A DNA stretch of 64,000 nt, from the NCBI RefSeq assembly GCF_000368045.1, contig NZ_KB849235.1, forward strand, positions 717,922 to 781,921. Direction: 5' to 3'. Shown here piece by piece: positions 1 through 8,930 of the stretch. Positions within the stretch are counted from its first letter, which is position 1. The number at the start of each line of letters is the position of its first letter. The position numbers and the translations under genes were made by a program. A model generated the notes under the pieces. The model was not told the DNA's origin, made no database searches, and worked only from the letters and a program-made list of their open reading frames with translations. The stretch comes from Acinetobacter johnsonii CIP 64.6. Its GTDB lineage: Bacteria; Pseudomonadota; Gammaproteobacteria; Pseudomonadales; Moraxellaceae.

Positions 1-1483
1 TACTTGCTGCATTAGCGAATAACATGACTAAACGGTCAATACCAATACCCTCACCCGCTGTCGGCGGTAAGCCGTACTCAAGTGCTTCAACAAAGTCTGC
101 ATCGTAGTGCATTGCTTCATCATCACCTGCGTCTTTTTCTGAAACCTGTGCTTGAAAACGTTCAGCTTGGTCAATCGGGTCATTCAACTCGGAGAAACCA
201 TTCGCAAGTTCACGACCACCAATGAAGAACTCAAAACGGTCAGTGATGTGCGGATTATGATCATTACGACGTGCCAATGGCGAAGTTTCAGCAGGATATT
301 CTGTAATGAAAGTCGGTTGACGTAGCTGAGTTTCAACAGTTTCTTCAAATACGATGGTTTGAAGTTTGCCCAGACCAAAACCTGGTTTTACCTGTTCTTT
401 CAGCTCTTCTTGCACAAATTTTGCCAAGAATTCACGGTCATTGACATTTTCAGGCGTGAACTGTGGATTGTGCGCAAGAATGGCATCAAACATGGAAATT
501 TTCTTGAATGGGCCCTTGAAACTATACACTTCTTCACCATAAGGCACATCAGTTGAACCCAAAATGTCCAGCGCTAAGCGTTCAAGCATATTTTCGGTAA
601 GTTCCATCAAGTCTTTATAGTCTGCATAAGCTTGATAGAATTCAATCATAGTGAATTCTGGGTTATGACGCGTCGAAACGCCTTCGTTACGGAAGTTACG
701 GTTAATTTCAAACACACGCTCAAAACCACCAACCACCAAACGCTTTAAGTAAAGCTCAGGCGCGATACGTAAGAAAAGTGGCATATCCAAAGCATTATGA
801 TGCGTTTCAAATGGACGCGCTGATGCTCCACCTGGAATCACATGCATCATCGGTGTTTCTACTTCCATGAAACGCTGTTCAGTTAAGAACGCGCGAATGC
901 CTGAAACTACTTTGGCACGGATTTCAAAAGTCTTACGTGTTTCTTCGTTCACAATCAGGTCAAGATAACGCTTACGATATTTAACTTCAGTATCGTTTAG
1001 ACCATGAAATTTATCTGGAAGTGGACGAAGCGACTTGGTTAAAAGCTCAAAGTGTTCAATATGTACATAAAGGTCACCCTTACCTGAACGACCAATATAA
1101 CCTTTCACCGCGATAATATCGCCAAGATCTAAACTCTTAATAGTTTCTAAGGTTTCTGGTGCTAACTCTTTACGCGCTACATATAACTGGATACGACCCG
1201 TCATATCTTGGATCACGATGAATGAACCACGGTTCAACATCACACGACCCGCTACAGACACATAAACATGCTCTGCTGCTTCAATTTCTTCTTTGCTTTT
1301 GTCTGCAAATTGATCTTGTAAGTCTTGCGCATAATGTTCACGTTTAAAGGTGTTTGGCCATGGGCTAGTGCCCGCTTGTTTGGCTTGATCTTCAATCTGC
1401 TTTAACTTGGCATGACGCTGTGCAATTAAATCGTTTTCGGAAATGGCTTGTTCAGAAGTCGATTGAGCGTTTTGTTGCGTCAT
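1..1483 (-). CDS. lysS: Lysyl-tRNA synthetase, class II (C-terminus cut by window edge)
   Basis: This cytoplasmic enzyme charges tRNA-Lys with lysine. The reading frame stays open from the ATG at 1481-1483 down to base 1, about 494 codons, so only the last 10-15 residues should be missing. An N-terminal OB-fold anticodon-binding region (GRVMLNRG, GRIQLYVAR) is followed by the class II catalytic core. Motif 2 appears as FRNEGVSTRHNPEFT, and the C-terminal motif 3 region reads GEGIGIDRLVM right at the edge. The protein begins MTQQNAQSTSEQ, and the short polar N-terminal tail is usual for the family. It is transcribed alone, away from the next gene, with a 277-base spacer upstream. The identification is secure; only the C-terminus is unseen. 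Confidence 0.96.
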   Translation of the reverse strand, partial: MTQQNAQSTSEQAISENDLIAQRHAKLKQIEDQAKQAGTSPWPNTFKREHYAQDLQDQFADKSKEEIEAAEHVYVSVAGRVMLNRGSFIVIQDMTGRIQLYVARKELAPETLETIKSLDLGDIIAVKGYIGRSGKGDLYVHIEHFELLTKSLRPLPDKFHGLNDTEVKYRKRYLDLIVNEETRKTFEIRAKVVSGIRAFLTEQRFMEVETPMMHVIPGGASARPFETHHNALDMPLFLRIAPELYLKRLVVGGFERVFEINRNFRNEGVSTRHNPEFTMIEFYQAYADYKDLMELTENMLERLALDILGSTDVPYGEEVYSFKGPFKKISMFDAILAHNPQFTPENVNDREFLAKFVQEELKEQVKPGFGLGKLQTIVFEETVETQLRQPTFITEYPAETSPLARRNDHNPHITDRFEFFIGGRELANGFSELNDPIDQAERFQAQVSEKDAGDDEAMHYDADFVEALEYGLPPTAGEGIGIDRLVMLFANAAS

Positions 1484-1760
1484 CTCTGCCTCGTATATGT
1501 ATTAAAAAACGGAAGTTGCATAGCATAGCAGAATTCCAGACGAATGAGCATCATCAAAAACCACGCGGTATATAAAAAAGTATACATCCTGTTTATTTCA
1601 GAGCTAAGACACCCACCGTATAAAAGGTCTGTCTATTTCTTAGACCAAAAGCTAACTTCATTTCACGGTTAATCCCTCTACAATGGACATTATAAATCGT
1701 GGAAAAGTAAACTTTTCTCCACTCATAAAATAATTTAGTTTTTTAATTGAATGATAAATC

Positions 1761-2267
1761 ATGAGCAGATGCGAATCTAAAATTTTGTTTTTGCATGGAT
1801 TAGACTCCTCACGTGAGTCCACTAAATTCCATGCCATTGATGCAAAGCAGAAATTTTGTATCGATATCGATTATCGCTATCTCAATTTTTCTACCGTAGC
1901 CAGCTTCTACGACGATATTATTGAAAAAATAAAACCTGAAATTATTGTTGGGCATTGTATTGGTGCGTATTGGGCATTGAAAATGTCGCTGCTGCATCAA
2001 ATTCCGTGTGTGATTGCCAACCCACGCTTAGCCCCTGACTTTCGCGAAGATTACCCAAGCATTAATGATACTGACTTAGACCACAATGTACCGCAAGTGG
2101 CCTATTTAGAGCTGGGAGATGAATTAATTGATATGTATGCAGCACAGGAAGTTTTAGAAAACTATATGTTGATTCAAGCAGTTGAAGGTGGACACCACCG
2201 ACTACTTAAACCTGAAAATATTAATCAACTGATTGAACATCTAGAACAACAATATTTATATAAATAA
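1761..2267 (+). CDS. YqiA-like alpha/beta hydrolase with Cys nucleophile
   Basis: This 168-residue single-domain alpha/beta hydrolase resembles the E. coli YqiA / UPF0227 esterase group. The oxyanion-loop motif HGLDSS sits at residues 12-17. The nucleophile elbow reads G-H-C-I-G at 64-68, so the expected Ser is a Cys (Cys66, codon TGT at 1956-1958). A candidate acid lies in ELGDEL and the His in GGHHRL near the C-terminus. E. coli YqiA has G-S-S-L-G at this place. A Cys-Asp-His triad is known in dienelactone hydrolases, so the protein may be active on a different ester or thioester class, or may be slow. It is a monocistronic gene, and its stop is followed directly by a terminator shared with apt. 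The family assignment is fairly sure; the substrate is unknown. Confidence 0.8.
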   Translation: MSRCESKILFLHGLDSSRESTKFHAIDAKQKFCIDIDYRYLNFSTVASFYDDIIEKIKPEIIVGHCIGAYWALKMSLLHQIPCVIANPRLAPDFREDYPSINDTDLDHNVPQVAYLELGDELIDMYAAQEVLENYMLIQAVEGGHHRLLKPENINQLIEHLEQQYLYK

Positions 2268-2296
2268 AAAAAGCCTTGGATGTCCCAAGGCTTTTT
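2268..2296. terminator. Bidirectional terminator between the YqiA-like gene and apt
   Basis: A perfect stem AAGCCTTGG / CCAAGGCTT with a short loop is flanked by an A-run on the left and a T-run on the right. It therefore works as an intrinsic terminator for both converging genes. It begins directly after the stop codon at 2265-2267. Confidence 0.9.
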
Positions 2297-2303
2297 AATG
2301 TGC

Positions 2304-2846
2304 TTATGCAGCAACAGATTCTGGTTTCGATTTGTCATCTAACACTGACCAAATCTTTAAACCTAAGTCAGCATGCAAATCAGGCAAATCAAGAAAAATA
2401 CTGGCACCGAGCACTTCATGATTACATTTTTCCACCAGCTGATTAACGGCTTTTAATGTCCCACCTGTCGCTAAAACGTCATCTACAATAATCACTTTTT
2501 GCGATGGAGTATTGGCTGCCATTTCTAAGCGGTCTAATCCATATTCCAAACTATAACCCACACCCACCACCGGTGGTGGCAGCTTGCCTGCTTTACGTAC
2601 CAACAATAAACCTTTACCTAAACGTTGTGCCAATAAGCTCGCAAGCACAAAACCACGCGCTTCTACAGCAACAAAACTATCTACTTCCGCCAACTGCTCA
2701 GCAGGAATACTTGCAATTAACGCGTCAGTTAAAGGCTCAATATTGCTCATAAACAATGGTGTTAAATCGAAGAAACAAATCCCAGGTTTTGGAAAATCTT
2801 GGACCGTACGAATGTGCGACCACAACGTTGTAGACAAGTTGTTCAT
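2304..2846 (-). CDS. apt: Adenine phosphoribosyltransferase
   Basis: Apt salvages adenine by condensing it with PRPP to give AMP. The 180-residue length is normal for the family. The N-terminus has the typical DFPKPGICFFDLTPL segment. Residues around 60-66 (VEARGF) form the conserved family loop, and the PRPP-binding signature VIIVDDVLATGGTL lies near residue 120. No good Shine-Dalgarno sequence precedes the ATG at 2844-2846. The start was chosen because it aligns with the usual N-terminus of the family. It is probably monocistronic and converges on the YqiA-like gene. Confidence 0.96.
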   Translation of the reverse strand: MNNLSTTLWSHIRTVQDFPKPGICFFDLTPLFMSNIEPLTDALIASIPAEQLAEVDSFVAVEARGFVLASLLAQRLGKGLLLVRKAGKLPPPVVGVGYSLEYGLDRLEMAANTPSQKVIIVDDVLATGGTLKAVNQLVEKCNHEVLGASIFLDLPDLHADLGLKIWSVLDDKSKPESVAA

Positions 2847-3361
2847 AGGAGATCAATAAAATTTGAAAAGGAATAGATGAATTTTACAGCGTTATCTGTC
2901 AAAAAAACAGTCAAGCACTGGCTATGCAGCCGACTGAACAACCAAAATATTTATGTAAGTTATTGTTTTCAATTAAATCATTTATTTGATAAATATTAGG
3001 TATAGATGTACTCAATATTAAAATAGCAATTCAATTCCACATTTGCATCACGACCATAGTCTATATTTTTAAGGATTTTAAAAGACGAGTTGATTGAAAA
3101 AACACATCTTTTTTAGATGTAATCATCTATAACCTTCACACATTCGCAAAACACGATCTGGTTTTAAATGATACGTTTTGTCCTGATCATCGCTTTTAGC
3201 AGATAGATTCAATCATTAAACTCCGATATTTACTTTACATTCGTATTAGAACTGCGTAAAAATTTAGGTTAGCGAAGCATGCTAACCACTCAGATGAATA
3301 GCAGCTTGCGTAATGGATTATTTTGCTGAACCCTTTCTTGTTCAGCGTTTTGGAGAGTCAA
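2847..3361. other. 515-base gene-free spacer between divergent apt and rubA
   Basis: No convincing coding frame or RNA gene is visible. Two small perfect hairpins stand out. ACATCT/AGATGT is at 3104-3120. GGTTAGC/GCTAACC is at 3267-3287, about 75 bases before rubA. The spacer must hold the divergent apt and rubA promoters. A purine-rich ribosome-binding site (GGAGAG) lies about 7 bases before the rubA ATG. Confidence 0.6.
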
Positions 3362-3526
3362 ATGAAGAAGTATCAATGCATCGTTTGTGGATGGATTTAT
3401 GACGAAGCAGAAGGTTGGCCACAAGATGGCATCGTAGCGGGAACGAAATGGGATGATATCCCTGACGATTGGACTTGCCCAGATTGTGGCGTGTCAAAAA
3501 TCGATTTTGAAATGGTTGAAATCTAA
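3362..3526 (+). CDS. rubA: Rubredoxin
   Basis: This small iron-sulfur-free electron carrier holds one Fe with four cysteines and passes electrons from rubredoxin reductase to the membrane alkane hydroxylase. The 54 residues contain both Cys loops, CIVCGW (residues 6-11) and CPDCGV (near 39-44), and the aromatic core residues of AlkG2-type rubredoxins (WIYDEAEGWP, WDDIPDDWTCP). An upstream in-frame start is possible at 3323, but the ATG at 3362 has a ribosome-binding site (GGAGAG) at the correct spacing and gives the canonical MKKYQC start. It is first in rubA-rubB-estB-oxyR. A terminator-like hairpin follows it, which should make rubA more abundant than rubB. Confidence 0.97.
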   Translation: MKKYQCIVCGWIYDEAEGWPQDGIVAGTKWDDIPDDWTCPDCGVSKIDFEMVEI

Positions 3527-3540
3527 TTCATAGTGTTAAA

Positions 3541-3564
3541 GACCATGCTGCATGGTCTTTTTTT
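3541..3564 (+). terminator. Intrinsic terminator between rubA and rubB
   Basis: The perfect 7-bp stem GACCATG/CATGGTC has a 3-base loop and is followed by seven T residues. It lies between two genes that act in one electron chain, so it probably attenuates rather than ends the transcript, unless rubB has its own promoter in the 30 bases that remain. Confidence 0.85.
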
Positions 3565-3594
3565 ACGTCTTTAAAATAATCTCTGGAGAACCTT

Positions 3595-4773
3595 ATGCAT
3601 CCCATCGTCATCATTGGCTCAGGTATGGCAGGCTATGCTGTAGCACGTGAATTTCGCAAGCTGAACCCTGAACAAGAGCTGCTCATGCTATGTGCAGATG
3701 ATGCGACTAATTATGCCAAACCAACGTTGTCGAATGCCTTTGTTGCCAACAAAGCGCCTGAACAAATTGCTTTGGGTGATGCAGAGAAAATGGCAACACA
3801 ACTGAAAATGCAGATTGCTACGCATACTTGGGTAAAAGAAATTCATGCTGAACAACAGCAGTTAACTCTTGTTAAAGATGGCACTGAATCTACACAGCCC
3901 TACTCTCAATTGGTTTTAGCAGTAGGTGCAAATCCAATTCGCTTAGCCATTGCAGGTGATGGAAGCAATGACATTCAAGTTGTAAACAATCTAGACGACT
4001 ATAAAACCTTCCGTGCAGAACTTGAAAAGCGTGCAGACAAACGTGTAGTCATTTTAGGTGCTGGTCTCATCGGCTGCGAATTTGCCAATGATTTACAACA
4101 TACAGGCCATCAAGCTACCGTCATCGACTTGGCAAACCAGCCTTTGGGCCGTTTGTTGCCAGCGCATGTTTCAAGTGCCTTTAAAGAAAACCTTGAAGCA
4201 ACGGGTATTCATTTTGTCCTTGGCACTACAGTTGAAAAAGTGTCTAAAATTGAAAATGGCGACTATGTTGTGACCTTGGCCAATGGTCAGTCTTTGGTTG
4301 CAGATGTAGTGTTATCTGCGATTGGCTTACAACCGAGCATTTCTCTGGCAAAAGAAGCAGATATTCAAACCAGTCGTGGCATTTTGACCAACGCACAGCT
4401 TGAGACCAATCAACCGCATATCTATGCTGTAGGAGATTGTGCTGAAGTGAGCGGACTCTTGCTGCCTTATGTGATGCCAATCATGCAACAAGCACGCGCT
4501 TTAGCCAAAACCTTAAATGGTGAGACCACTGCGGTGCATTACCCTGCTATGCCTGTAGCAGTTAAAACACCCGCTGCGCCGCTCACTGTTTTGCCTGCGC
4601 CAATCGATGCAGAGGTGAACTGGGAAACTGAGGAATTAGACGATGGCATGATTGCCAAAGCCCTAGACAGTCAAGGTACACTTCGCGGCTTCGTACTGCT
4701 CGGTGCAACCGCAGCGAAACAACGTTTAGCATTAACAAAACTGGTTCCAGACTTGATTCCAGCACAGGTTTAG
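3595..4773 (+). CDS. rubB: Rubredoxin-NAD(+) reductase
   Basis: This FAD flavoprotein transfers electrons from NADH to rubredoxin for terminal alkane hydroxylation. The 392-residue length matches the Acinetobacter enzyme. The N-terminal FAD dinucleotide fold is IVIIGSGMAGYAVAREF (residues 4-20). A second nucleotide fold, RVVILGAGLIGCEFAND (around 150-166), binds NADH. The FAD-contacting motif IYAVGDCAEV lies near 276-285. The C-terminal ~60 residues form the rubredoxin-reductase-specific domain. A ribosome-binding site (CTGGAG) precedes the ATG. It is second in the rub operon, with 68 bases to rubA and a hairpin on both sides. Confidence 0.97.
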   Translation: MHPIVIIGSGMAGYAVAREFRKLNPEQELLMLCADDATNYAKPTLSNAFVANKAPEQIALGDAEKMATQLKMQIATHTWVKEIHAEQQQLTLVKDGTESTQPYSQLVLAVGANPIRLAIAGDGSNDIQVVNNLDDYKTFRAELEKRADKRVVILGAGLIGCEFANDLQHTGHQATVIDLANQPLGRLLPAHVSSAFKENLEATGIHFVLGTTVEKVSKIENGDYVVTLANGQSLVADVVLSAIGLQPSISLAKEADIQTSRGILTNAQLETNQPHIYAVGDCAEVSGLLLPYVMPIMQQARALAKTLNGETTAVHYPAMPVAVKTPAAPLTVLPAPIDAEVNWETEELDDGMIAKALDSQGTLRGFVLLGATAAKQRLALTKLVPDLIPAQV

Positions 4774-4783
4774 AGTTTAAATA

Positions 4784-4813
4784 AAAGGACATTTATAACA
4801 ATAGATGTCCTTT
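4784..4813 (+). other. 9-bp hairpin between rubB and estB
   Basis: AAAGGACAT (4784-4792) is perfectly complementary to ATGTCCTTT (4805-4813) around a 12-base loop. Only three T residues follow, so it is a weak terminator at best. It may be a processing or stability element, and it ends 5 bases before the estB ribosome-binding site. Confidence 0.6.
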
Positions 4814-4830
4814 ATGTGAGGATTACAATA

Positions 4831-5769
4831 ATGAATAGCGCACTCCAATATAATCTTTCACCCTATACCTCTTTCATGCGCGAAACCAAAGTCGACTTAG
4901 GCAATGGTATTGAACTCCATGTCGAAATCGGTGGCGAAGACCATCATCCGACCATTGTTTTGATCATGGGTTTAGGAGCACAGCTCTTATTTTGGCCTGA
5001 TTTCTTCTGTAAATCTCTGATTGATCAAGGGTTTCGTATCATTCGTTTTGATAACCGCGATATTGGTTTATCTTCAAAAATTAAACATCAAGGTCCACGC
5101 TTAAACACCCTCAAACTGATGGGGCGTTTTGCTTTAGGTTTAGATAACCGTGGTGCACCTTATGACTTATACGACATGGCTGACGATGTGGCACTGCTTT
5201 TAGACCGTTTAGGTTTAGATGAAAGTTATGTGATTGGTGCATCCATGGGTGGTATGATTGGGCAAATTCTAGCAGCGCGTCATCCACAGAAGGTCAAAAA
5301 GCTCGGCCTAATGTTCACCAGTAACAACCAACCTTTACTGCCGCCGCCTTTTCCAAAGCAACTCTTTAGTCTAATTGGTCGACCTGAATCGACTGATGAA
5401 GAAGGAATTGTAAGCCACTCTTTGAAAGTGTTTAAGATCATTGGCTCGCCTGATTATCACAATCCAATCGAGTCAATTCAGACTTCTCGCAAATTATATC
5501 GCCGAAGTTATTACCCTGCGGGTGTACTTCAGCAGTTTTTAGCAATATTATGTACAGGTTCTTTATTGCAACTGGACAAACAGATTCAACAACCGACCCT
5601 TGTGGTACACGGTTCGCGAGACCGTTTACTCCCGCCTAGTCACGGAAAGGCCGTTGCAAAGGCAATTATGGGCGCTAAATTTGAATTAATTGATGGAATG
5701 GGGCATGATATCCCACCGCACTTCATTCCAAATCTTAGCGAATTATTTGCACAACACTTTAAATCATAA
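4831..5769 (+). CDS. estB: Alpha/beta hydrolase esterase EstB
   Basis: This 312-residue cytoplasmic alpha/beta-hydrolase corresponds by position and length to the esterase EstB of Acinetobacter ADP1. The nucleophile elbow is GASMGGM (Ser near residue 142 in the mature numbering). The oxyanion-loop region is VLIMGLGAQLLFW, the acid sits in VVHGSRDRLLPP, and the catalytic His is in MGHDIPPH. The start was placed at the ATG at 4831 because an AGGA ribosome-binding site lies 8 bases upstream. The in-frame GTG at 4816 has none. It follows rubB and is 13 bases before oxyR, so those two are probably cotranscribed. The physiological ester substrate is not evident from the sequence. Confidence 0.92.
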   Translation: MNSALQYNLSPYTSFMRETKVDLGNGIELHVEIGGEDHHPTIVLIMGLGAQLLFWPDFFCKSLIDQGFRIIRFDNRDIGLSSKIKHQGPRLNTLKLMGRFALGLDNRGAPYDLYDMADDVALLLDRLGLDESYVIGASMGGMIGQILAARHPQKVKKLGLMFTSNNQPLLPPPFPKQLFSLIGRPESTDEEGIVSHSLKVFKIIGSPDYHNPIESIQTSRKLYRRSYYPAGVLQQFLAILCTGSLLQLDKQIQQPTLVVHGSRDRLLPPSHGKAVAKAIMGAKFELIDGMGHDIPPHFIPNLSELFAQHFKS

Positions 5770-5782
5770 TCATTAGGACACT

Positions 5783-6685
5783 ATGGCTGCATTACCATCC
5801 TTAAGACAGCTGTCATATCTCGTTACACTGTCAGAAACGCTGCATTTTACTGAAGCTGCACGCCGTTCATTTGTAACCCAATCGACTTTATCGGGCGGGA
5901 TTATGGAGCTTGAACGCCTACTCGGTGGCGTACTTGTAGAGCGTGATCGCCAAAATGTGCGCTTAACTCCTCTAGGCGAGCAAGTCGTTGCTCGTGCTCG
6001 TGTTCTACTGGCAGATGCTCAAGACCTGATGCGTTTAAGCCGAGAAATGAGCGAGCCTTTAACTGGTGATTTACATCTAGGTGTTATTCCAACCATTGCG
6101 CCATTTATTCTGGCGCAATTGTTAGATGAAGTGCATAAGCAACTCCCTAAAATTCAACTACATTTACACGAAGCGCAAAGTGAGAAAATTGTAGAAAAAC
6201 TCGAACATGGCAATTTAGACATGGTCGTTTTGGCTCTACCTTTTGATACACGTGGCTTAAAAGTTGCTGAAGTCGCAAAAGAAAGTTTGTTTTTGGTCTG
6301 CAATAAATCAGATATCGCAAGCCAAGCCAAATCGCTGGATGACTTAGACCTTTCACGCTTAATGTTGCTTGAAGAAGGCCACTGCTTACGTGACCATACG
6401 CTAAGTGCCTGCCCAATTGGTGAGCGTAAAAACGATCATCGTTTAAAAGCGAGTTCTTTACCCACCCTTGTGGAAATGGTATCGGCTAATCTTGGTTTTA
6501 CCTTATTACCTGAAATCGCAATTCATACCAATATGATTAAAGCGAATCCAGATTTGATGGTCAAACAAATTGAAGCTGCTCCAAGCCGTATCTTGGCTTT
6601 GGTGACACGTAAAAGCACCCCACTACAAAGCGAATTTGATGTGCTATTACAAATCCTGAAAAAAATTACTCAAGATCTGCACTAA
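5783..6685 (+). CDS. oxyR: OxyR, peroxide-sensing LysR-type regulator
   Basis: OxyR activates peroxide-defence genes when hydrogen peroxide oxidises a pair of cysteines. This 300-residue protein has an N-terminal winged helix-turn-helix (SLRQLSYLVTLSETLHFTEAARRSFVTQSTLSGGI) and a LysR substrate-domain fold. The redox pair is visible as C201 (EEGHCLRD) and C210 (LSACPIG). Their nine-residue spacing equals that of E. coli C199/C208, so this is a functional peroxide sensor rather than a generic LysR. It is the last gene of the rub cluster, 13 bases after estB, and ends at a terminator facing ppk. Unlike many LysR genes, it is not divergent from a target. Confidence 0.95.
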   Translation: MAALPSLRQLSYLVTLSETLHFTEAARRSFVTQSTLSGGIMELERLLGGVLVERDRQNVRLTPLGEQVVARARVLLADAQDLMRLSREMSEPLTGDLHLGVIPTIAPFILAQLLDEVHKQLPKIQLHLHEAQSEKIVEKLEHGNLDMVVLALPFDTRGLKVAEVAKESLFLVCNKSDIASQAKSLDDLDLSRLMLLEEGHCLRDHTLSACPIGERKNDHRLKASSLPTLVEMVSANLGFTLLPEIAIHTNMIKANPDLMVKQIEAAPSRILALVTRKSTPLQSEFDVLLQILKKITQDLH

Positions 6686-6701
6686 GCTTATTTTTGTGCA
6701 T

Positions 6702-6731
6702 AAAAAAGGAGTCAAACATGACTCCTTTTTT
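6702..6731. terminator. Bidirectional terminator between oxyR and ppk
   Basis: Stem GGAGTCA (6708-6714) / TGACTCC (6719-6725) has a 4-base loop, with six A residues before and eight T residues after. It can stop transcription from both sides. Confidence 0.92.
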
Positions 6732-6773
6732 TTGTGCCTAAATCTTTAGTAGACTCAAGCACAATCCCTAAAG

Positions 6774-8858
6774 TTATTTAATCACATCTAGCAAATAACG
6801 CTGTGCATTATGCTCGGTTTCGCCTTCAGCTAGCGTCGCACGAAGCCAAGTTCCATCACCCTGTAGTAACCAAGCTTGTTGATTATCTTGCAAATAGGTC
6901 AACAACCCTTGCTGATAAATACGTTTTTTCAAAGCTGGATCTTCAATTGGGAAACATGCCTCAACACGATTAAATAGATTTCGATCCATCCAGTCGGCGC
7001 TCGAACCATAAATACGCGCATCGCCATTATTACTAAAATAGAAAACACGCGTATGTTCTAAGAAGCGCCCCACGATCGAACGTACACGAATGTTTTCCGA
7101 AAGCCCTGGCAAGCCCGGGCGTAGACAACAAATTGAACGAATAATGAGATCAATTTGTACACCTGCTTGTGATGCCTCATACAGCTTATTGATTAGTTGC
7201 ACTTCGGTTAGTGCATTCACTTTCACAATAATCTGCGCTTTCTTACCTGCTTTCGCATTGGCAATTTCATCATCAATAAAGTGGATCAGTTGAGCATGGA
7301 GCGTAAATGGCGCATGAAGTAGCTTTTTCAGCTTCGCCATTTTCCCCATGCCTGTCAATTCTTGGAAAATACGGTGTACATCTTCACACAACTCTTTATC
7401 GGTCGTGAGCAAGCCATAGTCGGTATAAATTCGTGCATTACCCGCATGGTAGTTACCCGTTCCCAAGTGCACATAACGAACGAGTTTATTATTTTCACGG
7501 CGTACCACAAGAATCATTTTGGCATGGGTTTTATAGCCCACAATGCCATAAACAACCACTGCACCCGCTTCTTGTAGCACATTTGCCACTTCGATATTTG
7601 ACTCTTCATCAAAACGCGCACGCAGCTCAATCACTGCGGTAACTTCTTTACCATTACGCGCCGCTTCTGCTAAGACTTGTACAATTTCAGAGTCTGCACC
7701 ACTGCGGTATAGGGTTTGCTTAATCGCCAACACTTGTGGGTCACGTGCAGCTTCACGCAACAAGTTAATCACAGGTGCGAAAGACTCAAACGGATGATGT
7801 AGTAAAATATCCTGCTTCTGCATTGCAGAGAACATGCTTTCCGACTTTTTCAACACTTTAGGAATAACAGGAATATGTGCGTCATACCGTAGATGTGGAC
7901 GTTTAAAATTGGACAATAAACGCGCCAAGTTCACAGGTCCTTCGACTTTATACAACTGCTCCTGATGCAGATCAAATTCATCTAGCAAGTAGTTATAAAT
8001 ATGTTCTGGACAGTTTTGTGTAACTTCCAAACGTACTGCTCGTCCAAAACGACGTGAACTTAACTCACCTTTCAGTGCTTTGGCTAAGTCTTCAACATCT
8101 TCGTTGAGCGCCAAATCGGCATTCCGTGTGACACGGAACTGATAACAGCCTGTTGCTGTCATCCCTGGGAACAAGTCAGAAACATGCTCATGGATGATAG
8201 CTGAAAGCATCACATGATGCTCTTTTCCACCTGTGAGTTCATCCGGTAGACGAACCACACGTGGCAATGAACGTGGTGCAGGAACAACGGCCAAATCAAT
8301 CTGACGACCAAATGCGTCTTTCCCTTCCAAAGTCACGATAAAGTTGAGACTTTTATTCACTAAACGCGGAAATGGGTGCGCAGGGTCAAGGCTAATCGGT
8401 GTTAAGACAGGTGCAACCTGTTCTTGGAAATATTTCTTCACCCATGAAGACTGTGCAGGCGTCAGTTCCCCACGGCGTAAGAAGCAAATGTCTTCCTCAC
8501 GCAGTTTTGGCAAAATTTCATCATTGAGAATACGATACTGACGTTCAATTGCAGCATGTGCAGTTTGCGAAATTTGATCGAGTACTTGGCGTGGGGTTAA
8601 GCCATCGGGGCTACGACTTTCATTACCCAGATCCAACTGTTCCATGACGCCAGCAACACGAATTTCAAAGAACTCATCTAAGTTACGTGAAAAAATCAGT
8701 AAGAAATTCATCCGTTCTAAGAGCGGATGTAAAGGATCTACGGCTTGTTCCAATACACGTAAATGGAAATCTAATATCGATAACTCACGGTTAATATAGC
8801 GATCGTTATACGCGTATTCAGGTTGTAGTATTGGAGATGTGCTTGCTGCCGTATTCAT
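6774..8858 (-). CDS. ppk: Polyphosphate kinase 1
   Basis: PPK1 polymerises the gamma-phosphate of ATP into polyphosphate and works at the membrane or in the cytoplasm. The 694-residue product shows the N domain (INRELSILDFHLRVLEQA), the catalytic C1 domain with the autophosphorylated His region (YKTHAKMILVVRRE), the phospholipase-D-like second His segment (FSNNGDARIYGSSADWM) and the FLEHTRVF stretch. The ATG at 8858 was chosen because it has an AAAGG ribosome-binding site. An upstream in-frame ATG at 8909 lacks one. In Acinetobacter ADP1 the ppk gene has been reported as phosphate-starvation inducible. A Pho-box-like element lies about 54 bases before the start here. Confidence 0.96.
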   Translation of the reverse strand: MNTAASTSPILQPEYAYNDRYINRELSILDFHLRVLEQAVDPLHPLLERMNFLLIFSRNLDEFFEIRVAGVMEQLDLGNESRSPDGLTPRQVLDQISQTAHAAIERQYRILNDEILPKLREEDICFLRRGELTPAQSSWVKKYFQEQVAPVLTPISLDPAHPFPRLVNKSLNFIVTLEGKDAFGRQIDLAVVPAPRSLPRVVRLPDELTGGKEHHVMLSAIIHEHVSDLFPGMTATGCYQFRVTRNADLALNEDVEDLAKALKGELSSRRFGRAVRLEVTQNCPEHIYNYLLDEFDLHQEQLYKVEGPVNLARLLSNFKRPHLRYDAHIPVIPKVLKKSESMFSAMQKQDILLHHPFESFAPVINLLREAARDPQVLAIKQTLYRSGADSEIVQVLAEAARNGKEVTAVIELRARFDEESNIEVANVLQEAGAVVVYGIVGYKTHAKMILVVRRENNKLVRYVHLGTGNYHAGNARIYTDYGLLTTDKELCEDVHRIFQELTGMGKMAKLKKLLHAPFTLHAQLIHFIDDEIANAKAGKKAQIIVKVNALTEVQLINKLYEASQAGVQIDLIIRSICCLRPGLPGLSENIRVRSIVGRFLEHTRVFYFSNNGDARIYGSSADWMDRNLFNRVEACFPIEDPALKKRIYQQGLLTYLQDNQQAWLLQGDGTWLRATLAEGETEHNAQRYLLDVIK

Positions 8859-8911
8859 AGCTAACCTTTGATTATTTGAATGCGTTTTATCATGATAAGT
8901 ATGCTTCAATT

Positions 8912-8930
8912 TTGTGACAATTTCATAAAA
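8912..8930 (-). promoter_or_regulatory. Candidate PhoB-binding element upstream of ppk
   Basis: On the minus strand the sequence has a TTGTCAC half-site followed by an A-rich spacer, with a weaker upstream half (TTTATGAA) in the 11-base phase expected of Pho boxes. The 11-mer TTGTGACAATT (plus strand, 8912-8922) recurs exactly upstream of the Pit phosphate transporter gene at 24887-24897. This is inferred from motif and shared context, not proven. Confidence 0.5.

Noticed and set aside
2504..2859. Plus-strand frames within apt
   Set aside because: They are antisense to a well-supported gene and have no independent support.
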